From the NCBI GenBank assembly GCA_964483325.1, contig CAZAAW010000001.1, positions 124,001-188,000 on the forward strand: a stretch of 64,000 nt of DNA. The letters run 5' to 3'. The notes under the pieces were generated by a model. That model was given only the letters and a program-made list of their open reading frames with translations. It ran no database searches and was not told the DNA's origin. The position numbers were made by a program, and so were the translations under genes. This document shows, in pieces, positions 16,278 to 25,224 of this stretch; within the stretch, counting starts at the first letter, position 1; the number at the start of each line of letters is the position of its first letter. Source of the DNA: CAZAAW01 sp964483325. Its GTDB lineage: Bacteria; Pseudomonadota; Alphaproteobacteria; Rhizobiales; Kaistiaceae.

Positions 16278-17519
16278 CTAATCCTGTTCGTCGGGTCGGT
16301 GGCGGAAGGGACTATGCGCGCCGAGCAGTTCGATGTCCTCTTCGGTCTGGGCACGCTCATGCCGGAGGTAGTCGTCAACGGCGACGCGGAACCGCGGATC
16401 GGCGATCCAGTGGGCGGAATAGGTGGGCGTCGGCAGGTAGCCGCGGGCAAGCTTGTGCTCGCCCTGCGCTCCGGCCTCGACGCGCTTCAGACCGTGGGCG
16501 ATGGCCCAGTCGATGGCGCGGTAGTAGCAGACCTCGAAATGCAGAAAGGGGTGCTGCTCGATACATCCCCAGTACCGGCCGAAGAGCGTGTCGGAGCCGA
16601 TAAAATTCAGCGCCCCGGCGATGTAGCGGCCCTGCCGGCGCGCCATGATCAGCAGGATGCGGTCGGCCATCCGGGCGCCGATATCGGAGAAGAAACGGCG
16701 GTTCAGGTAGGGCCGGCCCCATTTGCGGCTGCCGGTATCCATGTAGAAGGCGAAGAAGGCGTCCCAGGCGGCCTCGGTTATCTCCGAGCCAGTGAGGAAT
16801 TCGATCGCGATGCCGTCGCCGATCGCTGCTTCGCGTTCCTTGCGCACGGCCTTGCGCTTGCGCGAGGCGAGCTGGGCGAGAAAGTCGTCGAAGGACCCAT
16901 ATCCCTCGTTGACGAAATGAAACTGCTGGTCGGTCCGCAGCAGGTAGCCGTTCTCGCCCAGCAAGCGCCATTCGTCCTCGGGGAGGAAGGTGACATGGAC
17001 GGACGACGCCTCTTCCTGCTGCGTCAGCGCCACGGCTGCCGCGGCGAGACTGCGGCGGGTCTCCTCCGCTGCCGGCCTGGGCGCGACCAAGAGGCGCCGC
17101 CCTGTCGCCGGGGTGAACGGCACCGAGACCTGCAGCTTGGGATAGTAGCGCCCGCCGGCGCGCTCGAAGGCGTCGGCCCAGCCATGGTCGAAGACATATT
17201 CGCCCATGGAGTGGGATTTCAGGTAGGCCGGCATGACGCCGACGACGCTTCCGTCCGGCGCGCTGGCGACGACATGGCGCGGTGCCCAGCCGGTGCGCGC
17301 CGTTGCAGCGCCTGACTGTTCCAGGGTGTCGAGGAAGTCGAAGGCGATGAACGGGTTGTAGGGCGGCGATCCGTCCAGAGGCGTCGCTGCCAGCGGCCTG
17401 TCCGACGGCCAGCCGGGATTGGCGCAGGCGTCCCAGGCGCTGCGTCCGATGCTGGCGATGCTTCCCGCGGCGCGGAACTCGGTTCCGGCGGGCGGCCTGT
17501 TGCTGTGGGATTGCTGCAT
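16278..17519 (-). CDS. DUF482 / FemAB-like GNAT-fold protein
   Basis: A 413-residue cytoplasmic protein matching the COG3146 (DUF482) family, whose double GNAT fold is related to the FemAB peptidyl transferases. Recognisable blocks are NPFIAFDFLDTLE near the N-terminus, YVFDHGWADAFERAGGRYYPKLQ, FYMDTGSRKWGRPYLNR, and the strongly conserved HKLARGYLPTPTYSAHWI. The ATG at 17517-17519 leaves a 10-bp gap to the upstream phosphodiesterase gene; a longer start at 17579 would overlap it. The family is usually called a putative N-acyltransferase; no substrate is established here. Confidence 0.85.
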   Translation of the reverse strand: MQQSHSNRPPAGTEFRAAGSIASIGRSAWDACANPGWPSDRPLAATPLDGSPPYNPFIAFDFLDTLEQSGAATARTGWAPRHVVASAPDGSVVGVMPAYLKSHSMGEYVFDHGWADAFERAGGRYYPKLQVSVPFTPATGRRLLVAPRPAAEETRRSLAAAAVALTQQEEASSVHVTFLPEDEWRLLGENGYLLRTDQQFHFVNEGYGSFDDFLAQLASRKRKAVRKEREAAIGDGIAIEFLTGSEITEAAWDAFFAFYMDTGSRKWGRPYLNRRFFSDIGARMADRILLIMARRQGRYIAGALNFIGSDTLFGRYWGCIEQHPFLHFEVCYYRAIDWAIAHGLKRVEAGAQGEHKLARGYLPTPTYSAHWIADPRFRVAVDDYLRHERAQTEEDIELLGAHSPFRHRPDEQD

Positions 17520-17529
17520 GGACGCGAGT

Positions 17530-18306
17530 CTACGACCTGGCCGCGGGCGACGGAACCGTGTCCGGGTCGAATCCCTCAAAGATGATCTGGTCGGCCATCC
17601 GGGCGGCCCGGCGGCGGTCTTCGGCCGTCCGCACAGTCCAGGCGATGAGCGGCCGGCGCAGGAGCCGGCGCATCAGCAACGGCGCTAGGGCGGGAAGGGC
17701 AGCGATGTCGTAGGCGATGAAATCCGGCCGCAGCGACAGCGCCGGCAGAAGGTTGCGCAGCGCCAGCCGTTCGGGCCGGGACAGCCGCGCCAGGCTTTCC
17801 TCATCGTCGAAGCGGCAGGAGAGGAGGCCGATGACGGTCGCCGGCGCCAGCCGCCGCACCTCGCGCAGAACGCCGGGATGGAAAGACATGACGGCGCAGG
17901 GTCCGCCATAATGCGACAGCAGGTCCATCGTGGCATCGGCGAGGGCCGTCGCCTCGTCGCCTTCGACCTTGAGCTCGAGGAACAGCGGCGTGCGCCCCGC
18001 CACCCTGACCAGGACATCGGCAAGGATGGGGATGTGGTCGGCGGTATCGCGTAGGCGGAGCGCGCCCAATTCCGGCCAGGTGTGGGCGTCGATCCGGCCG
18101 GCGGTGCCGGTCATGCGCTCCAGCGTCGCATCGTGAAAGACGACGACTTCGCCGTCGCGGCTGAGGCGGAGGTCCATTTCCACGGCAAAGCCGCGGTCGA
18201 CGGCGGCAGCGATCGCCGACAGCGAATTCTCCGGCAGGCGCCGATCGTCATGCCAGCCGCGATGGACGATCGGCCGGGCGGTCAGCCACGGCGGCGCCTC
18301 TTTCAT
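17530..18306 (-). CDS. Glycerophosphodiester phosphodiesterase
   Basis: A 258-residue enzyme that splits glycerophosphodiesters into glycerol-3-phosphate and an alcohol. The family TIM-barrel landmarks are present: HRG near residue 16, PENSLSA, the metal-binding pair in VEMDLRLSRDGEVVVFHD, and LELK. No signal peptide is seen, so it should act in the cytoplasm like UgpQ. It is the first gene of a tight minus-strand group (this gene, DUF482, protease) and is divergent from eipB. Confidence 0.9.
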   Translation of the reverse strand: MKEAPPWLTARPIVHRGWHDDRRLPENSLSAIAAAVDRGFAVEMDLRLSRDGEVVVFHDATLERMTGTAGRIDAHTWPELGALRLRDTADHIPILADVLVRVAGRTPLFLELKVEGDEATALADATMDLLSHYGGPCAVMSFHPGVLREVRRLAPATVIGLLSCRFDDEESLARLSRPERLALRNLLPALSLRPDFIAYDIAALPALAPLLMRRLLRRPLIAWTVRTAEDRRRAARMADQIIFEGFDPDTVPSPAARS

Positions 18307-18459
18307 CGCTTCGCCGCCGGTCCGAGAGGCCGGGATAGGATCGTCCTATCGAAGGGGACCAAGCTCAGGCTGCCTTCCATTAGGATGCGCCGTTCGACGC
18401 TGCTAGACGAAGCGTCGGGGTATCCTAGCTGGTCCCGCGAAGCGGGGCAGGAGGCAGAT

Positions 18460-19293
18460 TTGGCAAAGTGGACATGGGCAACGATTGCCGCACCGGTTCT
18501 GCTCACGGGGGCTGTCGCGTATACGGCGCCAGCGGTGGCCGGCGGCGTGCCCACGGGCGTCTCCTTCTATGAACTGAGCATGGCAAGCGCGGCCCCGGCG
18601 TCGGGGATTTCCGATGTCTCCGGCCGTGTTGTCGACAGTCTCAAGCGCCCGTCCTGCGCCGCCTACCACAATGACAGCGAGATGGTCATGCGGCTGGAGG
18701 CGAGCGGCATGACGCTCGAGCAGACAGCGAAGGCGAGCTATGTCGAGGAGGCGGACCGCCTCGAATTCGACGCGACGATGACGATGAACGGGGCGGTCGC
18801 CGAGACGGCGAAGGGCTCTGCGCAGCGCCGGCCCGACGGCAGCATCGAGGTGCAGCGCGCCGGCACGGCGGAGCCGATCATCCTCGACGGTCCCATCGCC
18901 TTCCCGGTGGCCATGACCCACGCGGCTGTCGAGGCGGCGCTGGCCGGCAAGGACCGGCTCCAGATCAACCAGTATGACGGCCTCGGCAGCCCGACGCTGG
19001 TCCACGCCATGGACATTACCATCGGCGAGGCCTCGACGGCGCCGGTGGAAGGCCTCGATCCGGCCCTGGCTGAGAAGCTGGGACTTACCGGCCTCAGGCA
19101 CTGGCCGATCCGCTTCGCCTCCTTCGAGCGCCAGTCCGGCAATGTCGACCAGACGCCCGAGTTCACCATTTCCAGCGAGGTCTTCGAGAACGGCTTCGCC
19201 ATGCAGGCGATCTACGATTTCGGCGCCTTCGCCATGCGGCTCGACCTAGTCGACTTCCAGCCGGAGGAGGGCGCCGCCGACTGCGGCGATTAG
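18460..19293 (+). CDS. eipB: Cell envelope integrity protein EipB (DUF1849)
   Basis: A 277-residue periplasmic protein. I place the start at TTG 18460 because AGGAGG lies six bases upstream and the product then begins with a proper signal peptide (about 1-28). The body matches the DUF1849/EipB family, with the two family cysteines at Cys66 (RPSCAAYHNDSEM) and Cys275 near the C-terminus, which in Brucella EipB form a disulfide closing a spiral beta-barrel. EipB supports envelope integrity there. The gene ends overlapping dinB by four bases in convergent orientation. Confidence 0.87.
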   Translation: MAKWTWATIAAPVLLTGAVAYTAPAVAGGVPTGVSFYELSMASAAPASGISDVSGRVVDSLKRPSCAAYHNDSEMVMRLEASGMTLEQTAKASYVEEADRLEFDATMTMNGAVAETAKGSAQRRPDGSIEVQRAGTAEPIILDGPIAFPVAMTHAAVEAALAGKDRLQINQYDGLGSPTLVHAMDITIGEASTAPVEGLDPALAEKLGLTGLRHWPIRFASFERQSGNVDQTPEFTISSEVFENGFAMQAIYDFGAFAMRLDLVDFQPEEGAADCGD

Positions 19294-20630
19294 GCGGCGC
19301 CGTTGGATCCCGGGCCCGGGCGCTTCGGGCCAGGGGTTGTGGGACCGAGGGTCACGGCGAGTTCCACGGCGCGGTCGCCGAACCGCGTGCGGATCCTGTC
19401 CATGGCCCGCTCGGCCCGCGCCCGGCGCGCCGCCGCCGGATCGACCAGATCGTCCTCTTCCTCGGAGATTTCTGCGAGCGCCGGCGTCAGCTCGCTGACG
19501 CCGATGCCGATCAGGCGGAGCGCCGTGCCGTCGATCTCGCGCGCCAGCATGTCGGCGCCGGCGCGCCAGATGCGGTCGGCGAGCTGGGTCGGGCCGGCGA
19601 AGGTGCGACTGCGTGTGCGCAGGCGAAAGTCACCGGTCTTGAGCTTGAGCGTCACGGTCCGGCCGGCCAGCTGCCGCCGCTTCAGGCCGGCAGATACTTT
19701 CTCGGCCAGCGTCCGCAGTATGCCGGCGAGACGGGCGCCGTCGCTGATGTCGGTGTCGAAAGTGGTCTCGGCGCTGACGCTTCGGGCTTCCCCGGCAGGG
19801 TCGACGCGGCGGTCGTCCTGCGCCCGCGACAGGCGCGACAGCCGCTGCCCCATGGCGCCATAGCGCCGCATCAGGTCGGCCTCGTCCATGCTCTGGAGCT
19901 GGCCGATGGTGCGGATGCCGTCCTTGGCGAGGCGCTCCTGCATCGCCTTGCCGACGCCCCAGATGAAGCCGACCGGCCGTGGCGCCAGGAATGACAGGGC
20001 CTCGTCCCTGCCGATCACCGAGAAGCCGCGCGGCTTGTCGAGATCGGAGGCCAGCTTGGCGAGGAATTTTGCGAAGCTGAGGCCGACCGAGACGGTGATG
20101 CCGATCTCCTGTTCGATGCGCAGCGCCAGGCGGGCGAGCAGGACGGCCGGCGGCGCCCGGTGAAGGCGCTCCGTGCCGGACAGGTCGAGGAAGGCTTCGT
20201 CGATCGACAGCGGCTCGACCAGCGGCGTCAGCTCCAGCATCATGGCCCGCACGGCGCGACCCACGGCGCTGTACTTGGCCATGTTGGGCGGGATGACCAC
20301 GGCCTCCGGGCAGAGCCTCAGCGCCTGATACATCGGCATGGCGGAGCGGACGCCGCGGATGCGCGCGATATAGCAGGCCGTGGCGACGACGCCGCGCCGG
20401 CCGCCGCCGACGATGACCGGCCGATCGGCGAGCGAGGGATCGTCGCGCTTCTCGATCGCGGCGTAGAACGCGTCGCAGTCGATATGGGCGATCGCCAGCT
20501 GCCGCAGCTCAGGATGGCGGACGAGGCGCGGGCTGCCGCAGACGCGGCAACGCTGTCCCGCATCGGCGCTTTCGGAAAGACAGCTCCGGCAGAGTGCGGG
20601 AGATGGGGCGAGGGGAGTGGTGTCCGGCAT
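19290..20630 (-). CDS. dinB: DNA polymerase IV with N-terminal zinc-ribbon-like motif
   Basis: A 446-residue Y-family translesion polymerase. Catalytic acidic residues are in AHIDCDAFYAAIE and LSIDEAFLDL, and a little-finger domain follows (about 300-400). Before the polymerase core, Cys14-x2-Cys17 and Cys28-x2-Cys31 form a small four-cysteine cluster that could bind zinc; this extension is absent from E. coli DinB but occurs in rhizobial homologues. The C-terminal 50 residues are charged and then Pro-rich; I see no clear beta-clamp motif at the very end. It is divergent from gatC. Confidence 0.94.
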   Translation of the reverse strand: MPDTTPLAPSPALCRSCLSESADAGQRCRVCGSPRLVRHPELRQLAIAHIDCDAFYAAIEKRDDPSLADRPVIVGGGRRGVVATACYIARIRGVRSAMPMYQALRLCPEAVVIPPNMAKYSAVGRAVRAMMLELTPLVEPLSIDEAFLDLSGTERLHRAPPAVLLARLALRIEQEIGITVSVGLSFAKFLAKLASDLDKPRGFSVIGRDEALSFLAPRPVGFIWGVGKAMQERLAKDGIRTIGQLQSMDEADLMRRYGAMGQRLSRLSRAQDDRRVDPAGEARSVSAETTFDTDISDGARLAGILRTLAEKVSAGLKRRQLAGRTVTLKLKTGDFRLRTRSRTFAGPTQLADRIWRAGADMLAREIDGTALRLIGIGVSELTPALAEISEEEDDLVDPAAARRARAERAMDRIRTRFGDRAVELAVTLGPTTPGPKRPGPGSNGAA

Positions 20631-20700
20631 GGCCGCGGCGCCGTCCGTTCGGCATCGCCAACCCTACCTGCCGGGCACGCTGGCAGCAAACGCCTGGCGG

Positions 20701-20730
20701 TTGCCGCTCGCCGCCGGGCGATGGTATAGC
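20701..20730 (+). promoter_or_regulatory. Putative gatC promoter
   Basis: TTGCCG (20701-20706), an 18-bp spacer and TATAGC (20725-20730), ending 33 bp before the gatC ATG, in the gap between divergent dinB and gatC. Confidence 0.5.
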
Positions 20731-20763
20731 GCCACCCGATACCCGCAACGCGAAGGTTTCTGC

Positions 20764-21051
20764 ATGTCCGTCGATACGGCTACCGTCAAGCGTGTCGCCC
20801 GGCTGGCGCGCATCGCGCTCAGCGATGCCGAGGCCGAGGCCATGCGCGGCGAGCTCAACGCGATTCTCGGCTTCGTCGAGCAGCTGAACGAGGTCGACGT
20901 CGAAGGCGTCGAGCCGATGACCTCGGTGCAGCCGATGCGCCTGCCGCAGCGGCCGGACGCCGTCACCGACGGCTTTCGCGCCGCCGATATCGTTGCCAAC
21001 GCACCGGCGCGGGAAGGCGATTTCTTCGTCGTGCCGAAGGTTGTCGAGTAG
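20764..21051 (+). CDS. gatC: Asp-tRNA(Asn)/Glu-tRNA(Gln) amidotransferase subunit C
   Basis: A 95-residue subunit that wraps around GatA and stabilises GatCAB, which converts Glu-tRNA-Gln (and Asp-tRNA-Asn) to the amidated form. Family landmarks: VKRVARLARIALS, the hinge VEGVEPMTSV, and the C-terminal REGDFFVVPKVVE. It starts 93 bp upstream of gatA in the same direction. No glutaminyl-tRNA synthetase is seen in the window. Confidence 0.95.
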   Translation: MSVDTATVKRVARLARIALSDAEAEAMRGELNAILGFVEQLNEVDVEGVEPMTSVQPMRLPQRPDAVTDGFRAADIVANAPAREGDFFVVPKVVE

Positions 21052-21144
21052 GCCGGCGCACCATAGCCGGCGGCACCGCCGGAGACCCTTTTCATCCACG
21101 GGGGCGCTGCAGCGCAGGCGACCCGACGAGCAGGCGGCACAGCC

Positions 21145-22620
21145 TTGACCGATCTCACCACCCTCACCATTGCCGACATCCGCGACGGTCTTGCCGCACG
21201 ACGCTTTTCGGCGACGGAACTGACCAGGGCCTATCTCGACGCCATGGCGGCGGCGCGCCAGCTCAACGCCTATATCGTCGAGACGCCGGAGATCGCGCTG
21301 GCCCGGGCGGGCGAGTCGGATGAGCGGATCGGCCGCGGCGAGGCCCGGCCGCTGGAGGGCGTGCCGCTCGGCATCAAGGACCTTTTCGCCACCGAAGGCG
21401 TTCACACCCAGGCGGCCAGCCATATCCTCGACCAGTTCCGGCCGCGTTATGAATCGACCGTCACGTCGCGGCTCTGGGCCGACGGGGCGCTGATGCTGGG
21501 CAAGCTCAACATGGACGAGTTCGCCATGGGCTCATCCAACGAGACCTCCCATTACGGCCCGGTCATCAACCCGTGGCGGGCGGCCAATTCCAATGCCGCG
21601 CTGGTGCCGGGGGGCTCGTCGGGCGGCTCGGCGGCCGCGGTTGCCGCCTTCCTCTGCGCCGGGGCGACAGCCACCGACACCGGCGGATCGATCCGCCAGC
21701 CAGCCGCCTTTACCGGCACCGTCGGCATCAAGCCGACCTACGGGCGCTGCTCGCGCTGGGGCATCGTCGCTTTCGCCTCCTCGCTCGACCAGGCCGGGCC
21801 GATCGCCCGGACGGTGCGCGATGCGTCGATCCTGCTGCGCTCCATGGCGGGCCATGATGCCAAGGACTCGACCTCGGCCGACATCGCCGTTCCCGATTTC
21901 GAGGCGGCGGTCGGGCGCGGGGTGAAGGGTTTGCGCATCGGCATTCCGCGCGAATACCGCATGGACGGCATGCCGGCGGCGATCGACGCGCTGTGGGAGA
22001 AGGGCATGGCCTGGCTGCGCGAGGCCGGGGCGGAGATCGTCGACATCTCCCTGCCGCACACCAGATATGCGCTGCCGGCCTATTACATCGTCGCGCCGGC
22101 CGAAGCCTCATCCAATCTCGCCCGCTATGACGGCGTGCGCTACGGCCTGCGCGTTCCGGGCGACGATGTGATCGCCATGTACGAGAACACGCGCGCCGCC
22201 GGCTTCGGCCGCGAGGTCAAGCGCCGCATCATGATCGGCACCTATGTGCTGTCGGCCGGCTATTACGACGCCTATTACGCCCGGGCGCAGAAGGTGCGCA
22301 CGCTGATCAAGCGCGACTTCGAGACGGTGTTCGCCGACGGCATCGACGCCATCCTGACGCCGGCGACGCCGAGCGCCGCCTTCGGCGTCGAGGCGATGGC
22401 GACGGCCTCGCCGGTCGAGATGTATCTCAACGATGTCTTCACGGTGACGGTGAACATGGCCGGCCTGCCCGGCATTGCCGTGCCTGCGGGCCTCGATGCG
22501 GAAGGCCTGCCGCTCGGCCTGCAGCTGATCGGCCGTCCCTTCGACGAGGAGACGCTGTTCGCTGCCGGACAGGTCATCGAGGATGCCGCCGGGCGCTTCT
22601 CGCCCGGTCGATGGTGGTGA
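21145..22620 (+). CDS. gatA: Asp-tRNA(Asn)/Glu-tRNA(Gln) amidotransferase subunit A
   Basis: A 491-residue glutaminase of the amidase-signature family that supplies ammonia to GatB. The Ser-cisSer-Lys catalytic set is in GIKDLF (Lys) and GGSSGGSAAAVAA and TDTGGSIRQPA (Ser pair). It starts at TTG 21145. Its 3' end overlaps the chorismate mutase ORF by 10 bases. In related genomes gatB normally follows closely; here it lies 6.3 kb away. Confidence 0.96.
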   Translation: MTDLTTLTIADIRDGLAARRFSATELTRAYLDAMAAARQLNAYIVETPEIALARAGESDERIGRGEARPLEGVPLGIKDLFATEGVHTQAASHILDQFRPRYESTVTSRLWADGALMLGKLNMDEFAMGSSNETSHYGPVINPWRAANSNAALVPGGSSGGSAAAVAAFLCAGATATDTGGSIRQPAAFTGTVGIKPTYGRCSRWGIVAFASSLDQAGPIARTVRDASILLRSMAGHDAKDSTSADIAVPDFEAAVGRGVKGLRIGIPREYRMDGMPAAIDALWEKGMAWLREAGAEIVDISLPHTRYALPAYYIVAPAEASSNLARYDGVRYGLRVPGDDVIAMYENTRAAGFGREVKRRIMIGTYVLSAGYYDAYYARAQKVRTLIKRDFETVFADGIDAILTPATPSAAFGVEAMATASPVEMYLNDVFTVTVNMAGLPGIAVPAGLDAEGLPLGLQLIGRPFDEETLFAAGQVIEDAAGRFSPGRWW

Positions 22621-22919
22621 CGATGCTGGCGCCCGACGCGTGCCGCACCAAGGACGAGGTGCGGCGAGAGATCGACCGGCTCGACCGGGCGCTTGTCGGA
22701 TTGCTGGCGGAGCGCTTCGCCTATGTCCGGCGCATGGCGCAGATCAAGCAGGAGCCGTCCGAGGCGCTCGACGAGGATCGCGTCGCCGAGGTGGCGGCGC
22801 GGGTCGCCGCCGAGGCCGAACAGGCCGGCCTCGATCCGGAACTGGCCCGCGATCTGTGGCGCCGGCTGATGGAATGGAACATCGCCTGGGAGCGCCAGGC
22901 GATCGGCCGCTCGACTTGA
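22611..22919 (+). CDS. Chorismate mutase (AroQ class)
   Basis: A 102-residue all-helical AroQ-type mutase that turns chorismate into prephenate for Phe/Tyr synthesis. It has the signatures R-x-x-I-D-x-L-D near residue 20, the active-site Arg region ERFAYVRRMAQIK, and the C-terminal WRRLMEWNIAWE helix. An ATG at 22611 overlaps gatA; a second ATG at 22623 is equally plausible. Its last 40 codons belong to a 464-bp segment repeated at 25551, but this copy is complete and should be functional. Confidence 0.88.
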   Translation: MVVTMLAPDACRTKDEVRREIDRLDRALVGLLAERFAYVRRMAQIKQEPSEALDEDRVAEVAARVAAEAEQAGLDPELARDLWRRLMEWNIAWERQAIGRST

Positions 22920-23261
22920 AACACCGGCGCCGCCGGCCTATCTCCGCCGCATCGCTCTCCAGCAGGATGTGTGCAGCAATGGATTTCGACCCGACCGCAA
23001 CGCTCGTTCGCCTTGCCATCGGGGACTTCCATCTTGCCTTCTTCCATCACTCTTGCCGGACTTTCCTGGTCGACGCCTGACGGCCGGCCGCTCTTCTCCA
23101 ATCTCGATCTCAGCTTCGGCCCGGAGCGCACCGGGCTCGTCGGCCGCAACGGCGTCGGCAAGTCGACGCTCCTGCGCCTCATTGCCGGGGACCTGACGCC
23201 GGCCGGCGGCCGGGTCGCCGTCAGCGGCCGCATCGCGACGCTGCGCCAGATCGTACAGGTC
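22798..23261 (+). repeat. Long direct repeat, left copy (464 bp)
   Basis: Matches 25551-26014 with a constant offset of 2753 bp and only four differences, at 22817, 22820 and 22826 (left end) and 23255 (right end). The roughly 430 bp between them are identical by eye. All four differences are at third codon positions and silent (Ala, Glu and Ala codons in the chorismate mutase; a Val codon in the ABC-F gene). The repeat spans the 3' end of the mutase gene and the 5' end of the ABC-F gene. Confidence 0.95.
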
Positions 23262-23276
23262 CATTCCATGGAGTGA
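23034..23276 (+). pseudogene. Truncated ABC-F ATPase gene (first ~76 codons)
   Basis: Identical at protein level to the first 76 residues of the intact ABC-F gene at 25787, including Walker A GRNGVGKS, up to the repeat edge at 23261. The frame then runs into foreign sequence and stops at TGA 23274. Lacking the signature, Walker B and second domain, it cannot be functional. It retains the start region of the original gene, so a short peptide could be made. Confidence 0.9.
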
Positions 23277-23312
23277 TCTGGAGCCTGGGGGTGGGAGGCA
23301 GACTGGCTGCCC

Positions 23313-24713
23313 TCAGTGACTTCGCCGCCAGATGGCGCCTGATGGTGGGGTTCGTCGTACGGGGAGGAGGGCTGCTGCGATGGCTGCGGCTCCTGCGAGG
23401 GCAGCAAGGAGGATCGCGACCTGGTGGAGTGCGTCGACGGGTCCGCTGGTGGTGCTCTGGGTGGCGAAGTAGCCGGCGACGAGTCCGATGCCGAGAGACC
23501 CGGCGATGCGTTGAACGACGTTGAAGACGGTGTTCGCATCGGCCTGCTCCTCTGGCTTGAGGTGCAGGTTGACGACGGTGAGCAGGGGGGTGATGACGAG
23601 GCCTATCGCGCCGGAGCGGGCGGCGAGAATGGTGGAGGTGAGCCAGAGCGGCGTGGTGGCGTCGACATCGAGCAGTCCGAGGCTGGAGATCAGGAGCACG
23701 GCGAAGCCCAGGAGGACGGTCGCGCGGATGCCGATGCGATCGGCGACCTTCTGGCCGAGCACGGTGCCGAGCCCGGTGAGGATGCCCTGCGGCAGCAGGG
23801 CGATCCCGGCCATGATGGCGGAATAACCCTGGATCTGCTGGAGAAAGACGGGGAGCAGAAAGAGGATCGACCAGGCGGCGATCGACGCGGCGGCGCAGAG
23901 GACGAAGGACAGGGCGGCGCTGCGGTCGCGCAGGATGCGTAGGTCAAGTGCCGGGTGCGCCGTGTGGCGGGAGCGCAGGATGTAGCCGGCGAGCAGGAGT
24001 GCGCCGGCGCCGAGCGGCAGCCAGGAGAGGGGGTCGGCCCAGCCGTTGCTCTGGCCGCGGTCGAGGCCGAAGAGCACGCCGAACAATCCGAGGGCCAGCA
24101 GGACGAGGCCGGACAGGTCGAGGCGGGTGTCCCGTTGTCCGGCGGGGGCGATGCCGCCGGGGATCGCGTGGACCGCGAGAGCCGCGAGGATTCCAACGGG
24201 AAGGTTGACGAAGAAGATCGACCGCCACCCGAACACGTCGATGAGCACTCCGCCGAGGCTGGGGCCGAGCGCCGGGCCGAGGAAGAGTAGCATCCCGGCC
24301 AACGGTGAGATGTCGCGGGAGGCGCCGGACGAGCCCATGAGCATGCTCATCGCGAGCGGGACGAGGGTCGCACCGGTGAGTCCTTGCAGGATGCGGGCAC
24401 CGATGAGGAGCTCGATGCTCGGCGCGAGACCGCACAGCACGGAGGCGACGGTGAAGGCGATCATGCCGATGGCGTAGGTGCGGAGGATGCCGAAACGCCG
24501 CGCCAGGAACGAGGTCAGCGCCAGGCCGGTGCCCAGCGCGAGCAAGTAGCCGCTGCTCACCCATTGGACGGTGCCGAGCCCGGCGTTCAGTTCTACCCCG
24601 ATGGGTGCGATGGCCACGTTGACGATGCTGGAGTCGAGCATCGACAGCAAGGGGCCGGCCAGCAGCGCATACTGCGCGGCGATCCCGAGCTTGGGCGCAG
24701 CCATGTTCGTCAC
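23313..24713 (-). CDS. DHA2-family (EmrB/QacA-type) MFS drug exporter
   Basis: A 466-residue inner-membrane protein with about 14 hydrophobic segments, the DHA2 layout. Recognisable are TM1 with the LDSSIVNVAIAPI signature, motif A around LARRFGILRTYAIG, and antiporter motif C FLGPALGPSLGGVL. It should use the proton gradient to export cationic or hydrophobic compounds. The start is GTG (complement of 24711-24713), overlapping the padR stop by four bases (GTGA), so translation is coupled. MAAPKLG at 24704 is an alternative start. It lies in the inserted segment and is unlike its neighbours in origin. Confidence 0.9.
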   Translation of the reverse strand: MTNMAAPKLGIAAQYALLAGPLLSMLDSSIVNVAIAPIGVELNAGLGTVQWVSSGYLLALGTGLALTSFLARRFGILRTYAIGMIAFTVASVLCGLAPSIELLIGARILQGLTGATLVPLAMSMLMGSSGASRDISPLAGMLLFLGPALGPSLGGVLIDVFGWRSIFFVNLPVGILAALAVHAIPGGIAPAGQRDTRLDLSGLVLLALGLFGVLFGLDRGQSNGWADPLSWLPLGAGALLLAGYILRSRHTAHPALDLRILRDRSAALSFVLCAAASIAAWSILFLLPVFLQQIQGYSAIMAGIALLPQGILTGLGTVLGQKVADRIGIRATVLLGFAVLLISSLGLLDVDATTPLWLTSTILAARSGAIGLVITPLLTVVNLHLKPEEQADANTVFNVVQRIAGSLGIGLVAGYFATQSTTSGPVDALHQVAILLAALAGAAAIAAALLPVRRTPPSGAIWRRSH

Positions 24714-25222
24714 GGCCGGGTCGCCTCGGTGCGAAGCTCGTCAAGCCAGCGCAGCTCCGTCTCGGTCTGCGCACGCAGATGGGCGATGACCGCAGAGCCC
24801 CAGAACTCGTCGGACGTCCGCCCCTCCAGCGCATCGAGCCGAGCCCGACCGGCCGCCAGCGCGGTCTGGCGTGCGTCGAGGACGGCGATCCGCTCGTCCG
24901 GGTCGAGGAAGGCGAACTGGCCCAACCTGGTCAGGAACTCCAGGTCGTCACCAGCCTGAGCGGCGGGCAGCTCGGAGAGCAGTTCGTGCAGCAGCTCCCG
25001 GCCGACGTCCGTCAGCTCATAGACGTGACGGGGCGGCTTCGACTCGTGCTGCTCCACCGTCATCTCCACCGCCCCGGCCTCCACGAAACGCTTCAACGCC
25101 GGATACAGCGAGTTGTTATTGATGACGATTCCCGTCGTCTCCTCGATCTGCTTCCGCAACTCATAGCCATGCGCAGGGCGGCGCAACAGGTGACGGAGGA
25201 TCAGAATATCCGGATAAGCCAT
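24710..25222 (-). CDS. PadR-family transcriptional regulator
   Basis: A 170-residue winged-helix regulator: N-terminal PadR domain (about 5-75: ILRHLLRRPAHGYELRKQIEE, NNNSLYPALKRFVEAGAVE, YELTDVGRELL) and a C-terminal helical dimerisation domain (about 85-165). PadR proteins typically repress adjacent efflux genes and are released by ligand. Here it is the first gene of a two-gene unit with the MFS exporter. A perfect 17-bp palindrome overlaps its promoter, so autorepression is likely. I see no ribosome site before the ATG, consistent with a leaderless transcript. Confidence 0.9.
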   Translation of the reverse strand: MAYPDILILRHLLRRPAHGYELRKQIEETTGIVINNNSLYPALKRFVEAGAVEMTVEQHESKPPRHVYELTDVGRELLHELLSELPAAQAGDDLEFLTRLGQFAFLDPDERIAVLDARQTALAAGRARLDALEGRTSDEFWGSAVIAHLRAQTETELRWLDELRTEATRP

Positions 25223-25224
25223 AG

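Noticed and set aside
22971..23276. Short ABC-type ATPase as a separate functional gene
   Set aside because: It is the 5' fragment of the intact gene at 25787, cut at the repeat edge; it lacks the signature, Walker B and second domain.
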